Source: Thermohalobaculum sp050331395
Lineage (GTDB): Bacteria > Pseudomonadota > Alphaproteobacteria > Rhodobacterales > Rhodobacteraceae
Direction: 5' to 3'
Length of the DNA stretch: 29,342 nucleotides
Assembly: GCA_050331395.1 (NCBI GenBank)
Contig: JBHJGX010000053.1
Location: 1 to 29,342, forward strand
Position numbers and translations under genes: made by a program. Below are positions 22,992 to 29,342 of the stretch, piece by piece (position 1 is the stretch's first letter; each line of letters starts with the position of its first letter). Below the pieces are notes generated by a model. The model searched no databases. It was not told where the DNA came from and was given only the letters and a program-made list of their open reading frames with translations.

Positions 22992-23993
22992 TCACGCGGT
23001 GCGGCTGCGGGCCCGCAGTCCGGCGAGCCCGAGGAGGACGGGTCCGGAGCGCCCCGCGAGGGAGAGCAAGGTTGCCGCGGCAAGTGTCGTCAGTGTCTTT
23101 GCGGGCTCCGCGACGAGAGGCCGGCGCGAGGAGGCCAATGCCCGGCGCATGAGGCCGAGTGCCTCGCGCCCGTCGAGCTGCGCGACTGCCCGGCGGGCGA
23201 GATAGCGGAGCTGGTAGGCGCGCGCCGCCGGGGCGTGGCGGGCGACGAAAGCGGGGGCGATCTCGGAGATCCGGTCGATCATCCGCTCCCAGCTCTCGTG
23301 CTGGCGCGCGAGGTTTGCCGAGAGCCCGCCGGGGTTCACCCGGTAGCGGGTGAGATGGCCGGGGACGCCCTCGATCCGCCAGTCGGTGGTGAGCACGAAG
23401 CGGGCCCAGCACTCGATGTCTTCCGACTGCCGGAACCGCTCGTCGAACCACCAGCGCCGGCTCTCGCCGACGGGCGTCCAGGCCACCCGGTCAAAGGCGG
23501 CGCGGCGCACGACGGCGGCCGAGCCGTTGCCGATGGGGTTGCGGAGCAGCACGTCGCGCGCGGTGATGCCGCGGAGCTTCGGCGACTGCGAGAGGCCGAG
23601 GGGGCGGCTGGCAGCGTCGATGAGCGCCGAGCCCGAGAAGCTGATCCCAACGTCGGGGGCGCTGTCCAGGTGGCGGACATGGGCCGCGAGCTTACCCGGC
23701 TCCCAGAGATCGTCGGCATCGCAGAAGCCGACATACGCGCCGCGCGCGACTGCGAGGCCGCCGTTGCGGGCCCCCGCGAGGCCGCGGTTGGTCTGGCGCA
23801 CGACCCGGATCCGTGGATCGTCGAAGCGGGCGACGACATCGAGGGTGTGGTCTGGCGTGCCGTCATCCACCACGATCAGCTCGAAGTCGGTGTATGTCTG
23901 GGAAAGCAGGCTCTCGAGCGTCTCGGCGATGGTGCCCTCGGCATTGTAGGCGGGCACGATGATCGAGGCGCGGGGTTTGTCGGTGCGGGGCAT
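22992..23993 (-). CDS. Glycosyltransferase family 2 (GT-A fold), second in operon
   Basis: This is a 333-residue inverting glycosyltransferase. The GT-A nucleotide-sugar domain starts at once (IIVPAYNAEG), with Asp43-Asp44 in VVDDG and the metal-binding DAD at 92-94 in FCDADDLW. The likely base is in QSEDIECWAR. The C-terminal part, about 100 residues, is Arg/Ala-rich and helical and ends in a weakly hydrophobic segment, possibly for membrane contact. The ATG at 23993 has AAGGA 8 bases ahead. The protein resembles the preceding GT2 not only in the catalytic domain but also in the downstream LRYLARRA block, so the two look like old tandem duplicates. Confidence 0.93.
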   Translation of the reverse strand: MPRTDKPRASIIVPAYNAEGTIAETLESLLSQTYTDFELIVVDDGTPDHTLDVVARFDDPRIRVVRQTNRGLAGARNGGLAVARGAYVGFCDADDLWEPGKLAAHVRHLDSAPDVGISFSGSALIDAASRPLGLSQSPKLRGITARDVLLRNPIGNGSAAVVRRAAFDRVAWTPVGESRRWWFDERFRQSEDIECWARFVLTTDWRIEGVPGHLTRYRVNPGGLSANLARQHESWERMIDRISEIAPAFVARHAPAARAYQLRYLARRAVAQLDGREALGLMRRALASSRRPLVAEPAKTLTTLAAATLLSLAGRSGPVLLGLAGLRARSRTA

Positions 23994-24029
23994 CGTTCGA
24001 TCCTTTTCTGGCGAGTTCTGTGGGGCGGG

Positions 24030-24968
24030 TCAGGCAAAGAGCCGGCGCCGGAGCGCGGCCGGCAGGGCGGGTGCTGCAAGGGCGCCGGCGAGGGTGAAGA
24101 GGCCGCGGCGCGGCATGTCGAAGAAGGCAGACGGGCTGAGCTGGAGACCTGCGAGGGCGAGGCGCGCGGCCTCCATCGGGGCCGCGCCTGTGCGGAGCGC
24201 CCGGCGCGCGAGGTAGCGCAGATGGATGGCTTCGGCCCGGCGCGCGGTCCGCCGGTCGATGGGGCGGTGGGGGGCGGCGGACCGGAGCGTTTCGCGCCAA
24301 CCGCGACGCATCGCGCCGAGGTCGGCGGAGAGGCCATCGGGGCGCGTGCGATAGTGGATATGGGTCTCGTTCAGCCCCTCGATCCGGCAGCCCACCGCGA
24401 CAAGGCGGAGGAGCAGCTCCACGTCCTCGTGGTGCGCCAGCCGCGCGTCGAAGCCGCCGACGGTCTGGAGCGCTGCGCGCCTGACCGCGAGATTGGAGGT
24501 CGTGCAGACCGGGTTCTCGCCGAGCAGGATCTCGGTTGTGAGGGCGCCGGGGCGGACGGCGGAAACGGTGCTGGGCCGCGCCGGATCCGCCTCGAAGAAA
24601 CTCACCCGCCCGTAGAGGGCCGCCGCGCCGGGCTTCGAGGCGAAGGCGGCAAGGAGGCTCGCCAGCCGCGTCGGCACGCAGAGATCGTCGGCATCGAGGA
24701 AGGCCACGATCTCGGCCCGCGCGAGCTCGAGCGCGCCAATGTTGCGGGCGCGGCTCGGGCCCCCGTTCGGCACGCGGACCAGGCGGATGCGCGGGTCGCA
24801 AAGCGCGGCCTCCGAGAGCAGCCGGGCCGTTTCGTCGGTGGACCCGTCGTCGACGGTGATCAGTTCCCAGTCGGGAAACGTCTGCGCGCGGAGGCTGTCG
24901 AGCGTGGCGGGCAGGTGCGATGCTGCGTTGTAGCAGGGCATCACGACAGAGATGCGGGGGCTGGTCAT
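24030..24968 (-). CDS. Glycosyltransferase family 2 (GT-A fold), first in operon
   Basis: This 312-residue inverting glycosyltransferase has ISVVMPCYNA at the start, Asp40-Asp41 in TVDDGSTDE, the metal-binding DAD at 92-94 in FLDADDL, and HHEDVELLLR as the probable base region. The frame is open far upstream, but those codons lie inside the flippase gene and are meaningless. The ATG at 24968 has GGAGG 7 bases ahead, inside the end of the flippase gene, and lies 2 bases after its stop codon, so coupling is likely. It should build the exopolysaccharide repeat unit; the sugar is unknown. Confidence 0.93.
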   Translation of the reverse strand: MTSPRISVVMPCYNAASHLPATLDSLRAQTFPDWELITVDDGSTDETARLLSEAALCDPRIRLVRVPNGGPSRARNIGALELARAEIVAFLDADDLCVPTRLASLLAAFASKPGAAALYGRVSFFEADPARPSTVSAVRPGALTTEILLGENPVCTTSNLAVRRAALQTVGGFDARLAHHEDVELLLRLVAVGCRIEGLNETHIHYRTRPDGLSADLGAMRRGWRETLRSAAPHRPIDRRTARRAEAIHLRYLARRALRTGAAPMEAARLALAGLQLSPSAFFDMPRRGLFTLAGALAAPALPAALRRRLFA

Positions 24969-24970
24969 GA

Positions 24971-26224
24971 TCAGGCCTCCAGGGGGCTGCGGTTGACGCG
25001 GAACGCGGCGGCGAGCGCTGGCCATGCGGCGGCGATCTGGATGGCCGAGGCGAGGACCACCTGTATCAACGCGACCGTCATCAGGCCGTAGGGGGCGGCA
25101 ATTGACGTTCCCACCACGAGGGCGCCTGCCAGCACCGCCGTGACGGCGAGCTCGCGGCCTGCGCGCGCCTCGGCCCGGAGCGCCTGCGCCGCACCCGACC
25201 AGAGGATCTGCGGCACCGCCATCAGGCAGAGCACACCGACCAGCGGCGCGGCATCGGCCCAGCGTTCGCCGAAGAGAAGCGGCACGTAGACCGGCGCCAG
25301 CGCCGCCTGTGCCAGCACCACCGGCACGAGCGCGACGAGCGCCACCCGCATCGCGCCGCCAAGGGCCGCCACACGGTCCCCCGCCCGACAGAGATGCGGC
25401 AGGAGCACGATGGAGAAGGCCTGGCTGACTGAGGTCGCGAGCCCGAGCCCGGCGCCGGAGGCGAAGAAGTAGAGGCCGAGCACCTCGGGCCCCAAGAGCC
25501 CGCCGATCACCAGCTTGTCCGCATGGAGGCGGAGCGCCTTGACCACCTCGATCCCGACAACCGGCACGCCATAGCGGATGAAGGGCCGGAGGGGCTCGAG
25601 CGCCACGCTCCGGTCCGGGGTCCAAGGGCGCAGTCTGCGCATCCCGAGAAGCCAGACCGGCGCGGCGAGGACTTTGGGCGCGACAACGGCCAGAGGATGG
25701 GCGGTGGCCAGCACCAGCGCCACGGTCAGAAGGTTCTGTGTCACCACCTGAGCGCCGGCGACGCCGGCCGTGCCGGTCATGCGCCCCTCCCGCATGGCGA
25801 GCGCGGCCTGCACGATGCCACCCGGCATGAAGAGGTATTCGAGCGCAAGGAGCGCGATCATCGCCGCGACCAGCGGCGCGCCCCCGCCTGCCAGCCACAG
25901 CCCCGCGAGGGCGAGCTGAAGCGCGCTGAGGCCAAGGCACCAGACCAACATGATCCGGTGCGCCTGCCGGCAGGTGGCCTCGAGCGCCTCGGCCCGGGCA
26001 GCGATGATCCGCTGCCCTGCGCCGGTCTCGGCGACGGCCTTCAGGATCTCGCCGGAGGCCAAAGCGGCGGCGGCGAGGCCGATCGCCTCGAGTTCCATCG
26101 CGTGGGCCACCGCGAGCACCACGCCGAAGCGGCTCGCCTTGGCCGCAGCCTCGGAGGCGCCGTAGGCCAGAAGGGCGCGGCAAAAGCCCCCGAGACCGGG
26201 GTACGTGAGCGTATCAGACGGCAT
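24971..26224 (-). CDS. Wzx-type polysaccharide flippase (MOP superfamily)
   Basis: This 417-residue integral membrane protein has about 12 hydrophobic segments in the arrangement of the polysaccharide-transport branch of the MOP superfamily. It should flip the finished undecaprenyl-linked repeat unit to the periplasmic face. Blocks such as RYGVPVVGIEVVKALRLHADKLVIGGLLGPEVLGLYFFA are characteristic of the family's seventh-helix region. The start is placed at 26224 because GGAG lies 8 bases ahead; the ATG at 26230 is too close to that site. A long upstream in-frame extension lies over the export gene and is rejected. It is the first gene of the minus-strand glycosyltransferase operon and is divergent from the export lipoprotein gene. 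Confidence 0.88.
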   Translation of the reverse strand: MPSDTLTYPGLGGFCRALLAYGASEAAAKASRFGVVLAVAHAMELEAIGLAAAALASGEILKAVAETGAGQRIIAARAEALEATCRQAHRIMLVWCLGLSALQLALAGLWLAGGGAPLVAAMIALLALEYLFMPGGIVQAALAMREGRMTGTAGVAGAQVVTQNLLTVALVLATAHPLAVVAPKVLAAPVWLLGMRRLRPWTPDRSVALEPLRPFIRYGVPVVGIEVVKALRLHADKLVIGGLLGPEVLGLYFFASGAGLGLATSVSQAFSIVLLPHLCRAGDRVAALGGAMRVALVALVPVVLAQAALAPVYVPLLFGERWADAAPLVGVLCLMAVPQILWSGAAQALRAEARAGRELAVTAVLAGALVVGTSIAAPYGLMTVALIQVVLASAIQIAAAWPALAAAFRVNRSPLEA

Positions 26225-26342
26225 GTGCATGTCTCCGGCAGTGGGGCACGGGCACCCCGCTTGGCCGGAGCGTGATACCGCGCTGCCCGGGGCTCCGCGC
26301 GCCTCCGGGCGGGTACTCGCGCGGTGCGGACGGTGGCCGAGC

Positions 26343-26358
26343 CTCGCCTTTCGGATAG
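26343..26358. promoter_or_regulatory. Palindromic operator site 3, one perfect and one degenerate half (CTCGCC-TTTC-GGATAG)
   Basis: The right half GGATAG and the spacer TTTC are identical to site 1. The left half matches 4 of 6 bases. It lies in the 243-base region between the divergent flippase and export-protein genes, 109 bases upstream of the latter and 118 from the former, so it could serve both. TATCGA at 26425 lies 67 bases after the site, against 66 for TATCTC after site 2. Confidence 0.5.
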
Positions 26359-26467
26359 CCCGGGCCCCTCGCATGGGCGCCTCGCCTGACCGCTCGCACG
26401 TCCCCGGTCTGGGCCGGGCTGCGCTATCGAGGCTGCAGGCAAATCGGACAGCGCTGAGGAGACCGCC

Positions 26468-27670
26468 ATGAGCACGAGAGCCATCACCGCCATTGCCGCC
26501 GCCTTCGCCATCTCCGGCTGCGCGGCGATGCGCACGCCCGAGAACATCGAACCGGCTGCGGAGGGCGGAGCCTATCAGGCCCAGTACCGCAGCGCCGAGG
26601 ACGACCAGCGTGAGGCGCGGAACGCGCGCTCCGCCGCGCTCAATGCGAAGCGTTGCGCCCCGGCGGCAGCGGCGGCGCCCATGCCTGCCGCACCTGCCGC
26701 CATGCTGCCGGAAGCACTCTCGCCAGGCGATCTCTTGACGATCGTCGTGGGCACCGACACAGTCTTTACAGGCAGCTTCGAGGTCTCGACCGATAGCATG
26801 CTCCGGCTGCCGCACCTCTCCGCGATACCGGTCCGGGGGCGCGATGCCGCCGGCCTCGAGACAGAGATCGCCGAGCGTCTGGTGCGCGAGGGCCTCTACC
26901 GCCGCTTGCCCCGCGTCTCGGTCCGCCTCGCCGACGCCGCCGGCGCTCGGGTGCTGGTCGCGGGCGCCGTGTTCCAGCCGGGTCAGCACGGGGTCGGCGG
27001 CAACAGCGGCGCAGACCGCGACACGACGCGCCAACGCGCGATGGGCGCCGACGGCGGAATGCGGAGCCTGAGCGCGGCGCTCCGGGCAGCGGGCGGCGTC
27101 CGTCCCGATGCCGATCTCGCCCGCGTGCGCCTCGTCCGGGCCGGCAAGGCCCGCGTGTTCGACATGCGCGGGGCGCTCGCAGGCCATGGCTTTGACGACG
27201 CGACACTCGTCACAGGCGACCGGATCGAGGTGCCCTCCCTCGGCTGCTTCCAAGAGGCGCTGATGGTGGCGGGCGCGATCTCGCCGCCGGGCGTGAGCGT
27301 TTACATGTCGAACCTGACGAAACCGGCGGATGCAAATGCCCTCTCGGCGATCGGTCGCGAGACCCGCCAGATGCCCTATGGAACGCGGTTTCTTCAGGCG
27401 GCAGTCACGATGAATTGCGTCGGCGGCACCCAGGCCACGAACGCCGACCGCAGCGCCGTGCTCTTCTCGCGCAACCCGATCACCGGCCAGTCGGTGGTGA
27501 TCGAGCGCCGCCTCGAGGACCTCCTGAGACGCGCCGACCGGGACGAGCTCGATCCCTTTCTCATGCCGGGCGACGCGATTGCCTGCTATGACAGTACGGT
27601 CACCAACATCACCGATGTGGCGAGGTCCGTCGCGACCGTGCTCGGGGCCGGCATTCTGCTCGCGCTCTGA
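26468..27670 (+). CDS. Outer-membrane polysaccharide export lipoprotein (Wza/OPX family)
   Basis: This 400-residue protein exports the finished polymer across the outer membrane. It has a lipoprotein signal with the lipobox ISGC (Cys18). A Poly_export (PES) domain starts near residue 82 (LSPGDLLTIVVG) and includes DSMLRLPHL and the TEIAERLVREGLY helix. SLBB-like beta-grasp repeats follow (VLVAGAVFQPGQ and ALMVAGAISPPGV). The C-terminus is a hydrophobic helix (VATVLGAGILLAL), possibly the membrane-spanning part. The ATG at 26468 has GAGGAG ahead. It is a single-gene unit facing away from the flippase operon, with an operator-like dyad between them. Confidence 0.92.
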   Translation: MSTRAITAIAAAFAISGCAAMRTPENIEPAAEGGAYQAQYRSAEDDQREARNARSAALNAKRCAPAAAAAPMPAAPAAMLPEALSPGDLLTIVVGTDTVFTGSFEVSTDSMLRLPHLSAIPVRGRDAAGLETEIAERLVREGLYRRLPRVSVRLADAAGARVLVAGAVFQPGQHGVGGNSGADRDTTRQRAMGADGGMRSLSAALRAAGGVRPDADLARVRLVRAGKARVFDMRGALAGHGFDDATLVTGDRIEVPSLGCFQEALMVAGAISPPGVSVYMSNLTKPADANALSAIGRETRQMPYGTRFLQAAVTMNCVGGTQATNADRSAVLFSRNPITGQSVVIERRLEDLLRRADRDELDPFLMPGDAIACYDSTVTNITDVARSVATVLGAGILLAL

Positions 27671-27979
27671 CACGGCAGACGGCCGCCCCGCCGCGCCTTT
27701 CTCAGCCATCCGGCGTTAGTACGTGGGCCGGCCTTTGCACAAACGGCTGCGAAGGCCGGCTGCCCGCCCGAGCGCGTCCAATGCTGCACGACCCGCCAAC
27801 TGCAGCCCTGGGGCTCGACGCAGTCTGATGCGTCAGAGCGCCCTTCGGATGGGATGCATCGTGGCTATCGATGCCGGGGGTCGCTCTTGGAACTCGCTGG
27901 CCCGGCGACAGGGTCATTTTGGCACGCCGGTTCAAACTCAGTGCAGAGACGCGAGCCCTGCAATCAGGACAAACCTGTC
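27671..27979. other. Intergenic region between the export gene and the acetyltransferase gene
   Basis: These 309 bases hold an inverted repeat at 27727-27760 and no credible gene. Frames open here lack a ribosome-binding site and any domain. The acetyltransferase promoter should lie in the right half but could not be identified. Confidence 0.55.
27727..27760. terminator. Perfect 9-bp inverted repeat downstream of the export gene
   Basis: GCCGGCCTT and AAGGCCGGC pair perfectly across a 16-base loop, 56 bases after the export-gene stop. No T run follows. A terminator or mRNA-end hairpin is the simplest reading; an operator for the following gene is possible. Confidence 0.4.
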
Positions 27980-28654
27980 ATGCCAATTTATGCTGCACCG
28001 CAGCACTATATGGACGGCATGGATCATTCGTCACACGCCAGCATCTGTCTCGGCCGCCGGAGTTCCGTCCTTCGCCCGGACGGCCTGGCTGTGTCCTGCC
28101 TCGACGGCGCCGATTTTGCCGACTGGAGCCAAGACCTCTGCGCCCATTATCTCCGCCTCGATGCACCGGCGCGCCGGCGGCGCTTCTTTGCCACAGTCGG
28201 CGACGCCGCCGTTCGGAAATGGTGTCGCCGATATGCTCCGGTCTTCGCCTGCGTGATCCGCGACGGTACCGGTGCGATCCGCGCCGCGGCGCCGGTCCAC
28301 GTCCATGGCGGCGATCCCGAGATCGCGTTCAGCGTCGAGATGGATTGGCGGCAGCGCGGCTATGCCCGCCGCCTGGCGCAGGCCGCACAAGCGCAAGCGG
28401 GTATCCGCGGATACCCGCACCTCGTGGTGACCACCCAGCGGGACAATATCGGCATGATCTCGGTAATGCGGAAGCTTGGCGGCGATTTGGTCCGTCACAA
28501 CGGGGAAATCCGCATGAAGCTACCCGCGCATCGCCCGCTGGACGCGGGGCGGACGGTCGACCTTGCCGATCGCACCCTGAAAACGGGCCCCCGGCATATG
28601 GCCCAACAGATGGAACGCCGCACCGAGAACTCTGAGCGCAATTCGGCTGCCTGA
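27980..28654 (+). CDS. GNAT-family N-acetyltransferase
   Basis: This 224-residue protein has a GNAT fold in its C-terminal two thirds. Beta strand IAFSVEMDW leads into the acetyl-CoA loop RQRGYARRLAQAA. VVTTQRDNIGMISVMRKLGGDL follows, the usual strand-helix where the substrate end is built. The N-terminal block DAPARRRRFFATVGDAAVRKW resembles the start of a common alphaproteobacterial GNAT group whose substrates are unknown. The ATG at 27980 is the best start by position, with AGGA about 11 bases ahead. In-frame ATGs at 28010 and 28019 are alternatives and upstream codons have no family character. No operon partner is visible. Confidence 0.82.
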   Translation: MPIYAAPQHYMDGMDHSSHASICLGRRSSVLRPDGLAVSCLDGADFADWSQDLCAHYLRLDAPARRRRFFATVGDAAVRKWCRRYAPVFACVIRDGTGAIRAAAPVHVHGGDPEIAFSVEMDWRQRGYARRLAQAAQAQAGIRGYPHLVVTTQRDNIGMISVMRKLGGDLVRHNGEIRMKLPAHRPLDAGRTVDLADRTLKTGPRHMAQQMERRTENSERNSAA

Positions 28655-29038
28655 ACGCGCTCCCGAAGACAGCCATCCATATACTTGCCATGCGCACCTA
28701 ACCTTGGCGCGACGGTCCGGGGTCAGCGCCCACGGGACCTCATAACTGAGTTCGGAAAGGAGGATTTCTGGCACATCGTCACCATCGAGGAGCGGAGACA
28801 AGACAGAAGCCCCGACAGCCGAAGCCGCCAACGCCATGGCTTCAGATTTGTATTTGAAGGCTCTTAGAGCTCGACATAATTTTATCTTCGGGATTTTGTA
28901 GATCCACAAAGGCGCGCTGTGTTTCGAGGCGTCACGCGTCGCGAACAACCCACGCGCGCGTCGGTGGCCAGAGGAACCCGCTGGGATGGTCCCGGGTGTG
29001 CTCTGACCCCCACCCGGTCCTGCAGCGGCGTTGGAAAT

Positions 29039-29088
29039 CCGGTCATTCGCTGCGCTCGCATCATGCCCGCCAGCCGGTCGGCCGGGTT
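29039..29088 (+). repeat. Dispersed repeat, copy 3 (about 50 bp)
   Basis: The segment starts CCGGTCATTCGCTGCG and ends GGTCGGCCGGGTT. It matches 10441-10491 at about 80% identity in the same orientation. The two copies bracket the whole globin, exopolysaccharide and acetyltransferase region. Confidence 0.6.
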
Positions 29089-29230
29089 ACCTGAAATGCC
29101 GCCACAGAAGCGGTGACCGCTTGCGGTAAGTCCTCGAGGTGCCAGAGGGCAAAAGAGGGCACGGTGGCACGGTGCTCTCACGCAAAGCTCCACCCGAACT
29201 GCCATGCTGTGGATTGGGGAGCCGGCAACG

Positions 29231-29259
29231 GACGCCCCGCCGGTCATCCGGGGGGCGTC
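29231..29259 (-). terminator. Strong hairpin after the partial minus-strand gene
   Basis: GACGCCCC-G-CCGG and CCGG-GGGGCGTC form a 12-bp stem with a single bulged G and a TCAT loop, 21 bases beyond the stop codon at 29281. No U tract follows on the minus strand. The position supports it as the 3' end structure of the gene entering from the right. Confidence 0.55.
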
Positions 29260-29280
29260 TCGGGACCGGGGGAGCCGGGT

Positions 29281-29342
29281 TCAAACGAGGTTCCAGGCTT
29301 CCGCTTCGTCGAGGACGGGCTGGAGCTCGGCCGAGACGCTGA
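29281..29342 (-). CDS. C-terminal end of an unidentified protein, partial
   Basis: Only the last 19 codons are in the window. They read SVSAELQPVLDEAEAWNLV and then TGA (29283-29281). The peptide is amphipathic and non-repetitive, and a strong hairpin follows, so it looks like a real gene end. The protein family cannot be told from so little. Confidence 0.4.
   Translation of the reverse strand, partial: SVSAELQPVLDEAEAWNLV

Larger units (their letters stand above)
28655..29280. other. Gene-poor stretch with a dispersed repeat
   Basis: These 626 bases contain short open frames on both strands, none with a recognisable domain, ribosome-binding site or convincing codon pattern. A comparatively AT-rich segment lies at about 28855-28910. 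A copy of the dispersed repeat is at 29039-29088, and a strong hairpin at 29231-29259. The stretch looks like decayed DNA between the acetyltransferase gene and the next minus-strand gene. Confidence 0.55.

Noticed and set aside
23235..25091. Open frame of 618 codons on the plus strand across the two GT2 genes
   Set aside because: It is antisense to two clear glycosyltransferase genes, has no recognisable motif and crosses their intergenic gap only because stops are rare at this GC content.
24969..26183. N-terminal extension of the first GT2 frame into the flippase gene
   Set aside because: The residues upstream of MTSPRISVVM have shadow-like composition and overlap the flippase coding sequence. 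A good ribosome-binding site precedes the internal ATG at 24968.
26225..27709. Long minus-strand extension upstream of the flippase
   Set aside because: It is antisense to the export lipoprotein gene and shows no membrane segments or family motifs.
28520..28948. Minus-strand open frame of 142 codons after the acetyltransferase gene
   Set aside because: It overlaps the end of the acetyltransferase gene on the other strand, lacks a ribosome-binding site and has no recognisable domain. The middle part has less biased composition, so a gene remnant cannot be fully excluded.

Overview
The window is high-GC DNA of an alphaproteobacterium, most likely a member of the Rhodobacterales (Rhodobacter/Paracoccus relatives). 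The evidence is the base composition, the hom-glpX-recJ neighbourhood with a tRNA-Glu (from memory a common order in that group), a class I PHA synthase, and exopolysaccharide genes of the Rhodobacterales style. Gene calls rest on protein motifs read by eye; no database search was possible.

Region 1 (1-5.9 kb) is housekeeping. It holds the Gly/Arg-rich tail of a plus-strand protein, tRNA-Glu(UUC) with its own promoter, recJ, a small periplasmic cytochrome c with an FNR-type box, glpX, hom and a small lipoprotein. A 46-bp near-palindrome lies between hom and glpX.

Region 2 (6.0-10.0 kb) is a compact plus-strand unit: phaC followed by two tandem, related, signal-peptide-bearing esterases of the PHB-depolymerase/feruloyl-esterase type. 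It ends at a candidate terminator and then runs into about 0.9 kb of debris with an IS630-family transposase scrap and one copy of a dispersed repeat.

Region 3 (10.8-27.7 kb) is a Wzx/Wzy-type exopolysaccharide locus in four transcription units: [GT26-phosphoglycosyl transferase fusion, galU] on minus; [co-polymerase, polymerase] on plus; [flippase, two GT2, one GT4] on minus; [outer-membrane export lipoprotein] on plus. In its middle is a signalling operon: a FIST-domain protein (the family that includes the NO-binding NosP proteins), a 943-residue hybrid histidine kinase containing GAF, a LOV-type blue-light domain with its photoactive cysteine, and further PAS domains, and a LuxR-type response regulator. 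A single-domain globin with Tyr/Gln/His haem-pocket residues ends five bases from galU.

The most interesting signal is a palindrome, CTATCC-N4-GGATAG. It occurs upstream of the FIST operon (and divergently of the fusion-galU operon) and upstream of the co-polymerase operon. A degenerate copy lies between the flippase and export-protein genes. I infer that this is the operator of the locally encoded LuxR-type regulator. The locus would then be a self-contained light- and gas-responsive switch for exopolysaccharide production.

Region 4 (27.7-29.3 kb) holds a GNAT acetyltransferase, a gene-poor stretch with a second copy of the dispersed repeat, and the C-terminal end of a minus-strand gene running off the window.
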